A stretch of 7,995 nt of DNA, taken from Cyanobacteria bacterium UBA5018. GTDB taxonomy: Bacteria; Cyanobacteriota; Cyanobacteriia; PCC-6307; Cyanobiaceae. Within the stretch, counting starts at the first letter, position 1. Each line of letters begins with the position of its first letter. Below the pieces are notes generated by a model. The model was given only the letters and a program-made list of their open reading frames with translations, was not told the DNA's origin and searched no databases. Made by a program: the position numbers and the translations under genes. The stretch spans positions 10,606 through 18,600 of the forward strand of contig DGYA01000025.1 in NCBI GenBank assembly GCA_002396505.1, written 5' to 3'. This document shows positions 1 to 6,243 of the stretch, piece by piece.

Positions 1-147
1 GGTGCCATCGCTCTTCAGGGCCGCAAAGCCATAGAAAGTGGAGAAGATCTGGGAGACGCCGCCAAGACCCGCCGGTGACGTGCCGCCATAGCTGGGGTCA
101 CCCCAGCAGACGACGGTGCCATCGCTCTTCAGGGCCGCAAAGGCATA
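1..147 (-). repeat. 114-bp (38-residue) coding tandem repeat, RCC1-like
   Basis: Bases 1-33 and 115-147 differ at one position only, giving a 114-bp period. Both encode the FAALKSDGT motif, and the complete copy continues into VVCWGDPSYGG. The array enters from beyond the left edge, so copy number cannot be seen. The motif resembles RCC1-type beta-propeller blades; that family assignment is moderate. Confidence 0.8.
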
Positions 148-1911
148 GCCATTGCCAACTTCCCCCTTACTCCACCCAGGCCGGCTTGGCCCATTGACTG
201 TCACCACCATCCCCTCCGCCGTGATCGTTGCGGTAGCCGTTTGCTGGCCGGGGGTGATCAAGTAGCTGGGTGTTGCTGTTGTGGAAGGCAGGATCTGGGC
301 AATGATCGTTTCACCCGGATCAATCAGGCTGTCGGCCAGCGCAGATAACGACAGCTCGACGGTGGCACTGCCTGCCGAGAAGCTCATGGTGCCGCTGGTG
401 GCACCGCTGTAGTCGCTGCCGGCCTGGGCAGTGCCCAGCAGCCGATAGCTCACCGAGAGTGGGTCCGTGGTGGGACCGGTTCGCGAGAAGCGGAAAACCG
501 CCGGGCTGCCATTCGCCTCGTTGCCGTTGGCGATGGCGGTGACGGAAACCTGGGTTTCGTCATTGACGATGGTGCCGGTTACCGTAGCCGTGGTGCCAAT
601 GGTGTAACCAGTGCCGGCAGCAAGGGTGAATAAAATAGTTTCATCGCCCTCGATGATGGTATCCCCAGTGGGATAAATGGTGAGGGTGGCTGTAGCAGAG
701 CCTGCAGCAAAGCTGATCGTTTTGCCAGCTCCAGGGGTGGCGCCTGTGTAATCAGAGGCATCAGCAGTGCCGCTGATGCCATAGTTTACAGTTAAGGTAC
801 TGGTGGTAGGGCCATTGCGCGTAAAGGTATACACCAGATTACTGCTGCCATCTTCTGCTACTGCCGCGGGCACAACATCAAGGGTGATGACAGGGAGATC
901 ATCATTGACGATGGTGCCGCTGGCCGTGGCTGTAGTGATGCTGACGTTGCTGCTGGGATTAGCAAGAGTGATGCTGAATGTTTCATCAGGCTCAAATACA
1001 CTATCTCCAGTCACTCCAATTGAAATCGTCTTGCTGGTTTCACCTGCTGCGAAGTTAAGCGTGCCTGACGGCAAAATACTACCTACAAAATCAAAGGAGT
1101 TAACCGGATTTTCGCCCGTACCGCTGAGGCTCCAATCAACACTACTACCCCCAGTCAGTAGGCCACCTCGGGTAACAGTGTAGGTAAATGTTGTGGTGCC
1201 ACTATTGACTTCGTCTAGACTGGTGCTGGCAGGTGAAATCGACAGCAATGAATTGCGATTTATATACGGATTGAATTGATACAAGCCTGGAATGCCAACA
1301 TTAGAGGCTGATTCCAGGTCAAGCATGAGCAAGCTGCCTGACTGAGGCAATTCATAGCTTATGTCATTGCCAATAAAGTAACCAGCTCTTGCATAGACAT
1401 CTCCCGATGCATCTCCAACAAGCCAATTCACATCCTCATATCTAAAATCAATTCCCAACTCGCCCAAGCCCCTGTTCGCGAGAACTAGTTGAAATGCGTT
1501 GGTTGGCCGCAGGTGGTTGTCATAGAAGGAGACGTCATCCCATGTTACAGTTATTTTATTGTTAACTTCATCAATGTCCCAATATATAGAATTGCTTCCC
1601 GTCGAAGTACCACCGGGAGACTGAGCGGCAATGCCTGCGCGAGTGTCAACATCCGCAAAGAAAGGGGCGACCAAAAGAGCAGATGTTGTTACTATATTAA
1701 ATGGAGTGTAAATACTATAGGACTGACCGAAGCTAATATTTCCATTGTTGTTTACGTAAAAATCATAGAATGTTTGACTGCCAATTTGGATACCGCCTGG
1801 GAAGATGCTAGATAAATTTATCAATGCCGACGAGTCATCATCATTCCTGAAAAGGGTATTTTCGCCAAATCCAGCGGGACCACCAAGGCCATTAATCAAA
1901 GAAATAGCCAT
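1..1911 (-). CDS. Large nidogen-like / Calx-beta / RCC1-like repeat protein, 3' end outside window
   Basis: The frame is open from ATG at 1911 to the left edge (637 codons, no stop); an in-frame TAG at 1957-1959 bounds the start. Residues about 1-220 look nidogen-like: FPGGIQIG near 37-44, FYVNNNGNISFG near 51-62, LVAPFFADVDTR near 80-90. Three Calx-beta-type units follow at about 225-340, 341-453 and 454-570. The first two end in SGTIVNDD/TGTIVNDE and carry acidic loops (DSVFEPDE, DTIIEGDE); the third is degenerate (DSLIDPGE, no TIVND). From about 589 a 38-residue repeat begins (FAALKSDGTVVCWGD) and is still running at the edge. Calx-beta units bind calcium in known proteins. There is no N-terminal signal peptide, so export by a C-terminal (type I) signal is plausible but unseen. 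No clear Shine-Dalgarno sequence precedes the ATG. An adhesin or surface-protein role is inference. The function is not known. Confidence 0.88.
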   Translation of the reverse strand, partial: MAISLINGLGGPAGFGENTLFRNDDDSSALINLSSIFPGGIQIGSQTFYDFYVNNNGNISFGQSYSIYTPFNIVTTSALLVAPFFADVDTRAGIAAQSPGGTSTGSNSIYWDIDEVNNKITVTWDDVSFYDNHLRPTNAFQLVLANRGLGELGIDFRYEDVNWLVGDASGDVYARAGYFIGNDISYELPQSGSLLMLDLESASNVGIPGLYQFNPYINRNSLLSISPASTSLDEVNSGTTTFTYTVTRGGLLTGGSSVDWSLSGTGENPVNSFDFVGSILPSGTLNFAAGETSKTISIGVTGDSVFEPDETFSITLANPSSNVSITTATASGTIVNDDLPVITLDVVPAAVAEDGSSNLVYTFTRNGPTTSTLTVNYGISGTADASDYTGATPGAGKTISFAAGSATATLTIYPTGDTIIEGDETILFTLAAGTGYTIGTTATVTGTIVNDETQVSVTAIANGNEANGSPAVFRFSRTGPTTDPLSVSYRLLGTAQAGSDYSGATSGTMSFSAGSATVELSLSALADSLIDPGETIIAQILPSTTATPSYLITPGQQTATATITAEGMVVTVNGPSRPGWSKGEVGNGYAFAALKSDGTVVCWGDPSYGGTSPAGLGGVSQIFSTFYGFAALKSDGT

Positions 1912-2030
1912 TACTATAAGTAAAAATTTTGATAATCTTGCATTGTCTGCCAGGGCCTACGCATAGGCGTCTTGCATTTTGAAACATTTCTTAACTAGCT
2001 TATTGTTGTTTTTAGCGACTGGTCTTCGAG

Positions 2031-2095
2031 TGATTGGACCAACAGCCCCCAGATCCTTAAGTACTGCTCTGGGCTGTGGGCTGTTGGTCCAATCA
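2031..2095. repeat. Perfect 18-bp inverted repeat, long hairpin
   Basis: TGATTGGACCAACAGCCC at 2031-2048 is exactly complementary to 2078-2095. Inside, CCAGA at 2049-2053 can pair with TCTGG at 2068-2072, extending the stem past a small bulge and leaving a loop of about 14 nt. Neither side carries the T-run of a standard intrinsic terminator. It lies after the oxidoreductase stop and before the start at 1911, so it could end one transcript, sit in the leader of the next, or be a small mobile-element remnant. No flanking target duplication is evident. Confidence 0.85.
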
Positions 2096-2171
2096 ATGGA
2101 GCCAGCTCTGACCGCTGCTTGTTCAGACTCACTCGCAGCCGTGCCCCGGCGATTTGTGATGATTGCAAAAT

Positions 2172-2177
2172 ATTATA
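2172..2177 (-). promoter_or_regulatory. Possible -10 element (TATAAT)
   Basis: The minus strand reads TATAAT here. No TTGACA-like -35 is present at 17-18 bp spacing, and the region is AT-rich, so a chance match is likely. If used, it would give the gene starting at 1911 a leader of about 250 nt containing the 18-bp hairpin. Confidence 0.2.
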
Positions 2178-2278
2178 ACTTAAGCATCTATCTCTCTAGA
2201 TTGTTAGTGAAGATAATTCGCAAATTTCGAGAGTTTGCTATGTTCTTCCGCTTACATGCCTATCGCCCCGCCTACCAT

Positions 2279-3280
2279 CTATACGCCTATCAACTCTCTG
2301 CCCATCGCCGCCCCGCCCGTCACCTCCCCGCTAATCGCATCCGCCAGGATTGGCGCCAGCACCGGCACCTGACTAAAGCCGCCGCTGAAGCCGCTGAATT
2401 GCCACAGGCCAGGGGCCTTGGGCACCGGACCCACCAGGGGCAGGCCCTGGTCGCAGAAGCTCACGGCCACCTGTTGATAGGTCAAAAAATGGCGTTCCAG
2501 GGTTGGATCAAAGGCCCGCCATGCCGCCCGCAGCCGCGCTTCCATCAGCGCCGCTTCCGGCGGAGATCCCAGCTCTAGTTGTGGCCGCACCAGGCTGATC
2601 TGGCCGGCCAGGGCCGCCTCTCCCCAGGGGGCCAGCCCCACGTCCACCACCCAATCCTCGCCATCTAAATCAGCGGCGCGGCGCTCCAACGCCAACCGCT
2701 GAAATTGGCTAGGTAACAGCAGTTGGTTATCCCCATAGCCAGGCGGTATGGCCGCCAATTGCAACACCCCAGCCCAGCTAATCCGCAGGCGCGGGCTCAA
2801 TTCGGGCCACAGCGCCCGACAGCCCGCCCCGGCCGCCAGCACCAGGGCATTGCCGTCCAGGGTTTCGCCGTTAGCTAGCCGCAGCTGCCAGCCAGTGGTG
2901 CTCGGGGTGATGGCGACGGCAGCCCAGGGCCACAACTCCACCCCCTCAGCTGCTAGCAGCACCGGCAGCCGCGCCATCAACTGGCGCGTATCCACTCGCC
3001 CCGCAATTACCGGCCCCTGGCTATCGCCCCCATGCAGCTTCAGGTCGCAGCTGCGCCAACCCAGGGGCCCATAGCGCTGTTCCAGCTGCTGCCAGCGCTG
3101 GGCTGGGGTGGCCAGCAACTGCCCCAGAGGCGTGGCCGCAATGGCCACACCGCCGTAGCTCCAGGCGGTGGCCGATTGGCCAGTGCCGCCATCGATCAGG
3201 GCCACCGCCAGGCCCCGTTGGCGCAACTCCAGGGCCAGCAGCGATCCGGCCAGGCCACCGCCCACCACCAACACCTTCAC
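2279..3280 (-). CDS. FAD-dependent oxidoreductase, D-amino-acid/glycine oxidase (DAO) superfamily
   Basis: This 333-residue flavoprotein has an N-terminal Rossmann motif, VVGGGLAGSLLALELRQRG, with the GxGxxG glycines at residues 7, 9 and 12. A second family hallmark near the C-terminus (about 295-318, FSGFSGGFSQ then LAPILADAISG) is where DAO-fold oxidases complete the FAD site. Members oxidise amines or amino acids or act on tRNA; the substrate here cannot be read from sequence. The start is GTG at 3280: the dinucleotide-binding strand begins at once, so the protein cannot begin later, and a GAGG lies 8 nt upstream. It follows psbP/cyanoP by 49 nt on the same strand, so cotranscription is likely. 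There is no signal peptide, so it is probably cytoplasmic. The family is certain, the substrate unknown. Confidence 0.9.
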   Translation of the reverse strand: MKVLVVGGGLAGSLLALELRQRGLAVALIDGGTGQSATAWSYGGVAIAATPLGQLLATPAQRWQQLEQRYGPLGWRSCDLKLHGGDSQGPVIAGRVDTRQLMARLPVLLAAEGVELWPWAAVAITPSTTGWQLRLANGETLDGNALVLAAGAGCRALWPELSPRLRISWAGVLQLAAIPPGYGDNQLLLPSQFQRLALERRAADLDGEDWVVDVGLAPWGEAALAGQISLVRPQLELGSPPEAALMEARLRAAWRAFDPTLERHFLTYQQVAVSFCDQGLPLVGPVPKAPGLWQFSGFSGGFSQVPVLAPILADAISGEVTGGAAMGRELIGV

Positions 3281-3288
3281 CCTTGCCG

Positions 3289-3292
3289 CCTC
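3289..3292 (-). promoter_or_regulatory. Ribosome binding site for the FAD oxidoreductase
   Basis: GAGG on the minus strand lies 8 nt before the GTG start at 3280. It supports this non-ATG start, since most genes in the window lack a clear Shine-Dalgarno sequence. Confidence 0.5.
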
Positions 3293-3329
3293 AACTCGCC
3301 ACCACCATCACCGCAGCCCTGGGCTGGCT

Positions 3330-3893
3330 TCACACCAGCAGGTTGAAGGAGGTGACCACCTGCTGGAACAGTCCCTTCACCTTGGGCCAGCGGATCTCGT
3401 TGGTGCTGGCGGCGAAGGTGTAGAGCCGGCCCCGGTCCACCACCACCGTGGCCAGCTCGTGGCGGTCGCGGTCGGCCAGATGCACGCTGTATTCGAGGTC
3501 GTAGAAGCTGCGGCCGCCCGCTTCCCGCTGCTCGGCATGCACCAGTTCCGCCTGGCGGCCGCTGCCCTCGGGGGCGATGGCGCTGCGGCGCAACTGCTCA
3601 CCCACGGCGATGGCGCTGCCCAGGGCCGTCAAATTGCTGTCATCTTTCACATCCGACACCACCAGCGACAGGGTTTCGTCACTGTTGATCAGGTCGTGGA
3701 ATACCACCTGCGGCCCGCCGCTCACCTGCACCCGGGTCCAGCCGGTGGGATAGAGAAAGGCATAGCGCCCATCCGGGCTTTGATAAGCATTCAGGCCCGC
3801 CGCCGCCGCGCTGCAGCCGGCCAACACCGCCGCCATTACTAGCGCCAGGAGCGACAGGCCAGGGCGCGGCAGCAGTCGGCGCAGGCGGTCCAT
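3330..3893 (-). CDS. psbP: PsbP-family photosystem II lipoprotein (CyanoP)
   Basis: The protein has 187 residues, the usual CyanoP size. A basic N-terminus and hydrophobic stretch lead to a lipobox, VLAGC, with Cys27 as the predicted lipidated residue. Mature CyanoP is attached to the thylakoid membrane on the lumenal side. The PsbP fold follows: YQSPDGRYAFLYPTGW near 37-52, VVFHDLINSDETLSLVVSDV near 63-82, and a C-terminal FAASTNEIRWPKVKGLFQQV segment. In cyanobacteria this protein is linked to photosystem II assembly or stabilisation; plant PsbP tunes the oxygen-evolving complex. The ATG at 3893 places the lipobox normally, although no Shine-Dalgarno sequence is visible. It is divergent from recR, with 103 bp between, and lies upstream of the FAD oxidoreductase. 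Confidence 0.92.
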   Translation of the reverse strand: MDRLRRLLPRPGLSLLALVMAAVLAGCSAAAAGLNAYQSPDGRYAFLYPTGWTRVQVSGGPQVVFHDLINSDETLSLVVSDVKDDSNLTALGSAIAVGEQLRRSAIAPEGSGRQAELVHAEQREAGGRSFYDLEYSVHLADRDRHELATVVVDRGRLYTFAASTNEIRWPKVKGLFQQVVTSFNLLV

Positions 3894-3996
3894 GGGGGCA
3901 AGGGAATGGGGATCGAACCATTGTGCTGGCCTGGCCGCCCGCTCCAGCCACCTAGATTCGCTCGCCTCCTAGATTTGATTCAGCTGCTGCCGAGCC
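3894..3996. promoter_or_regulatory. Divergent psbP / recR promoter region
   Basis: These 103 bp must hold the promoters for the leftward psbP and rightward recR transcripts. I see no convincing -10/-35 pair. A short direct repeat, CCTAGATTCG at 3951-3960 and CCTAGATTTG at 3968-3977, lies close to recR and is the only structure that stands out. No operator can be assigned. Confidence 0.4.
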
Positions 3997-4596
3997 CTGA
4001 GCGGCTACACCCGACCCCTGGCCCGGCTGATTGAGCAGTTCGAGCGGCTGCCGGGCATTGGCCCCCGCACAGCCCAGCGGCTGGCGCTGCACCTGTTGCA
4101 CCAGCCCGCCGAACAGACCCGCAGCTTCGCCGACGCCCTGCTGGCGGCCCGCAGCCAGGTGGGCCAATGCCAGCGCTGTTTTCACCTCTCCGCCGATCCC
4201 CTCTGCGAGATCTGCCTCAACGATTCGCGCAGCAACGGCCTGCTCTGCGTGGTGGCCGACTCCCGCGACCTGCTGGCGCTAGAGCGCACCCGCGAGTTTC
4301 AGGGCAGCTACCACGTGCTCGGCGGCTTGATCTCGCCCATGGATGGCATCGGTCCGGAGCTATTGCAGATCAAACCCCTGGTGCAGCGGGTGGCCGCCGA
4401 CGACTTCCAGGAGGTGATCCTGGCCCTCACCCCCAGCGTCGAGGGCGACACCACCAGCCTCTACCTGGCCCGCCTGCTAAAGCCATTTACGGCGGTGAGT
4501 CGGATCGCCTACGGCCTGCCGGTGGGCGGCGAACTCGACTACGCCGATGAGGTAACCCTCGCCCGTGCCCTGGAGGGCCGCCGCCCGATGGATTAA
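3997..4596 (+). CDS. recR: Recombination mediator protein RecR
   Basis: RecR works with RecF/RecO to load RecA at single-stranded gaps. In order, the protein shows a helix-hairpin-helix (ERLPGIGPRTAQRLALHL, about 15-32), a four-cysteine zinc finger (CQRC at 58-61, CEIC at 70-73), and a Toprim domain from about 80 (LLCVVADSRD, then GGLISPMDGIGP at 109-120 and LTPSVEGDTT). The start is unusual. The frame is closed by TGA at 3976-3978, and the next ATG, GTG or TTG is TTG 4096, which would delete the helix-hairpin-helix. CTG at 3997 gives 199 residues beginning SGYTRPLARLIEQ, a normal RecR length and N-terminus; E. coli RecR is 201. CTG at 4018 is an alternative. There is no clear Shine-Dalgarno sequence. 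The stop TAA lies in the first unit of a 13-bp repeat. Confidence 0.93.
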   Translation: MSGYTRPLARLIEQFERLPGIGPRTAQRLALHLLHQPAEQTRSFADALLAARSQVGQCQRCFHLSADPLCEICLNDSRSNGLLCVVADSRDLLALERTREFQGSYHVLGGLISPMDGIGPELLQIKPLVQRVAADDFQEVILALTPSVEGDTTSLYLARLLKPFTAVSRIAYGLPVGGELDYADEVTLARALEGRRPMD

Positions 4597-4652
4597 TGCG
4601 ATGTGATTGGTGCAATGGATTAACGCGATTGATTAACGCGATGGATTGGTGC
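4587..4652 (+). repeat. Five-copy 13-bp tandem repeat spanning the recR stop codon
   Basis: Units lie at 4587-4599, 4600-4613 (one base longer), 4614-4626, 4627-4639 and 4640-4652, with consensus near GATGGATTAACGC. The first unit supplies the last two recR codons and its TAA. The period is not a multiple of three, and the rest of the array is non-coding. It occupies nearly half of the recR-lipA gap. I see no strong dyad in it, so a terminator role is not supported. Confidence 0.85.
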
Positions 4653-4740
4653 TGGCTGGGGCCACGACAGAGCGGTTGTTCAGAGCCTTCCTGAAGCGAT
4701 GGTCATTCTCACTGCAAAAAAACCGAGCCCCAGCTATTCC

Positions 4741-5673
4741 ATGAGCCGCCCCAGCAAATACCGCAGCATCGCCCCGGCAGAGCGGTTGCCGGCCTGGTTG
4801 AGCCGCCCCATTGGCAATGCCTCCCAGCTGGCGGCGGTGCAGGCGGTGGTGAAGCAACAGCGGCTGCACACCATCTGCGAAGAGGGGCGCTGTCCCAACC
4901 GCGGCGAGTGCTATGCCGCCGGCACCGCCACCTTCCTGCTGGGGGGGCCGATCTGCACCCGCAGCTGCGCCTTCTGTCAGGTGGACAAGGGTCAGGCACC
5001 GGCTCCCCTCGATGCCGCCGAGGCCGAGCGGGTGGCCGAGGCGGTGCAGCATCTGGCCCTGCGCTACGTGGTGCTCACCGCCGTCGCCCGAGACGATCTG
5101 CCCGACCACGGCGCCCAGCTGTTCACCGCCACCATGGCGGCCATCTGGCGTCGCAATCCGCTGGTGCAGATCGAGGTGCTCACCCCCGATTTCTGGGGCG
5201 GCCACGCCAACGAAGCCGAGGCCGTAGCCGCCCAGCGCCAGCGGTTGCAGGCCGTATTGGCGGCCGGGCCGGTTTGCTTCAACCACAACCTGGAAACCGT
5301 GGAGCGGTTGCAGGGTGAGGTGCGCCGCGGCGCCACCTACCGCCGCTCCCTGGCCCTGCTGGCCGCGGCCCGCGAACTAGCGCCAACCATTCCCACAAAA
5401 TCGGGCCTGATGCTGGGGCTGGGCGAAGCCTTTGAAGAGGTGGTGGCCGCCATGGCAGACCTGCGGGCCGCCCACTGCCAAAGGCTCACCCTGGGCCAAT
5501 ACCTGCGCCCCTCTTTGAACCACATCCCCGTGGCGCGCTACTGGACGCCCGAGGAGTTTGAGCAGCTGGCCGCCATCGCCCGGCAGCTCGGTTTTGCCCA
5601 GGTGCGCAGCGGCCCCCTGGTGCGCAGCAGTTACCACGCCGGCGACTCCGCTGGCGATCCTCTCGGGGCCTAA
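4741..5673 (+). CDS. lipA: Lipoyl synthase LipA
   Basis: LipA is a radical SAM enzyme that inserts two sulfurs into protein-bound octanoyl groups to make lipoyl cofactors for 2-oxoacid dehydrogenases and the glycine cleavage system. All hallmarks are visible. The auxiliary cluster motif is CEEGRCPNRGEC (Cys46, 51, 57), the radical SAM motif is CTRSCAFC (Cys72, 76, 79), and the C-terminal RSSY at 295-298 supplies the serine ligand of the auxiliary cluster. The ATG at 4741 gives 310 residues and an N-terminus (MSRPSKYRSIAPAERLPAWL) that fits what I recall of cyanobacterial LipA. An in-frame ATG at 4699 would add 14 residues unlike the family. Neither has a clear ribosome site. It lies 144 nt after recR, and its TAA overlaps the stop codon of the convergent GNAT-like gene. 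Confidence 0.95.
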   Translation: MSRPSKYRSIAPAERLPAWLSRPIGNASQLAAVQAVVKQQRLHTICEEGRCPNRGECYAAGTATFLLGGPICTRSCAFCQVDKGQAPAPLDAAEAERVAEAVQHLALRYVVLTAVARDDLPDHGAQLFTATMAAIWRRNPLVQIEVLTPDFWGGHANEAEAVAAQRQRLQAVLAAGPVCFNHNLETVERLQGEVRRGATYRRSLALLAAARELAPTIPTKSGLMLGLGEAFEEVVAAMADLRAAHCQRLTLGQYLRPSLNHIPVARYWTPEEFEQLAAIARQLGFAQVRSGPLVRSSYHAGDSAGDPLGA

Positions 5674-6218
5674 TCCCCCTGCGCCGCGCCGCGCCGATTG
5701 AGCAGAGCCCAGCAGCGCTCCAAGCCCTCGGCGCAGTTTCCCTGCATCAGCAGGCCGGAGCCGCCCCACACCAGCCGCAGGGCCAAATCCAGAGGCCCCG
5801 CCTCCACCTCCCGCAATGGCGTGAAGCCCAGGCGCTGGAAATAACGCACCAGCCGCCGGTGCTGCTCCTCCCCATCGCGGATCGCCAACAGGCGACCCCT
5901 GCGGCAGGGGCTGCACTCCAGCGCCCAGGCGAAGGTGGCTGCCCAAATCAGCAGGCCCACCCCGTGGCTGCGCTCCCCCTGCACCCGCATCGTGTCTAGC
6001 TGCAGGCCATCGGGGCTGGGCAGGGTCCAGGCCTTGAGCTCCCCCAACAGCAGCGGCGCCTGGCCCGGCTGGGGTCTGGCCACCACCACCCTCAGCCCCT
6101 GCAAACCAAAACCCTGGTTCACCCGCAGGCGCAACAGCAGACCCCGCTGCGCCGCCCGCCGCTCCACCGCCTCCAGGTTTAGCGACTGCAGGTTTCTCGA
6201 ATCAAGGCTGACGCTCAT
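5670..6218 (-). CDS. GNAT-like acetyltransferase-fold protein, conserved hypothetical type
   Basis: This 182-residue protein shows elements of the GNAT fold. A strand and loop (LLLGELKAWTL, about 56-66, and LQLDTMRV, about 72-79) lead into RSHGVG at 83-88, which matches the acetyl-CoA pyrophosphate loop R/QxxGxG/A. The following helix is LLIWAATFAWALE, and LVRYFQRLGFTPLRE at 123-137 resembles GNAT motif B. The acceptor substrate is unknown, and I do not recognise a named subfamily. The ATG at 6218 is chosen because GGAGG lies 7 nt upstream. The frame also extends upstream to 6365, but that part overlaps the preceding gene and lacks domain character. It is the last gene of the trhO-GST group, 25 nt after the GST stop. 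Its TAG (5670-5672) overlaps the lipA TAA, leaving no intergenic terminator. Confidence 0.8.
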   Translation of the reverse strand: MSVSLDSRNLQSLNLEAVERRAAQRGLLLRLRVNQGFGLQGLRVVVARPQPGQAPLLLGELKAWTLPSPDGLQLDTMRVQGERSHGVGLLIWAATFAWALECSPCRRGRLLAIRDGEEQHRRLVRYFQRLGFTPLREVEAGPLDLALRLVWGGSGLLMQGNCAEGLERCWALLNRRGAAQGD

Positions 6219-6225
6219 GGCGAGG

Positions 6226-6230
6226 CCTCC
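6226..6230 (-). promoter_or_regulatory. Ribosome binding site for the GNAT-like gene
   Basis: GGAGG on the minus strand lies 7 nt before ATG 6218, the strongest Shine-Dalgarno match I noticed in the window. It decides between this start and the longer reading beginning at 6365. Confidence 0.7.
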
Positions 6231-6243
6231 AGGTGCACCGCCG

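Larger units (their letters stand above)
1912..2278. other. AT-rich intergenic region
   Basis: This 367-bp stretch separates two minus-strand genes. It holds the 18-bp inverted repeat at 2031-2095, a perfect TATAAT hexamer on the minus strand, and a small GCCTA/TAGGC dyad at 1956-1969. I see no RNA gene or convincing reading frame: the plus-strand open stretch starting at 1979 runs antisense into the oxidoreductase gene and has no recognisable domain. The region should contain the 3' end of the oxidoreductase transcript and the promoter of the gene starting at 1911. Confidence 0.7.

Noticed and set aside
2031..2095. Integron attC site
   Set aside because: The arms do not contain the RYYYAAC / GTTRRRY core pair (GTTGGTC breaks the pattern), and no integrase or cassette is present.
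2031..2095. Standard rho-independent terminator
   Set aside because: The stem is long enough, but no T-run follows on either strand.
1979..2578. Plus-strand open frame of 199 codons in and beyond the AT-rich intergenic region
   Set aside because: Half is antisense to the FAD oxidoreductase, the other half covers the hairpin, and the translation has no recognisable domain.
3168..3842. Plus-strand open frame of 224 codons
   Set aside because: It is antisense to cyanoP and the oxidoreductase start; the His/Ala/Gln-rich product has no domain signature.
4587..4652. CRISPR array
   Set aside because: The 13-bp units are directly adjacent with no spacers and are far too short.
4714..4720. A-run before lipA as a slippage or frameshift site
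   Set aside because: It lies upstream of the preferred lipA start at 4741, so it is probably not translated.
4633..5286. Long minus-strand open frame opposite lipA
   Set aside because: It is antisense to the iron-sulfur motifs of lipA; its length follows from GC-rich codon bias and it shows no family motif.
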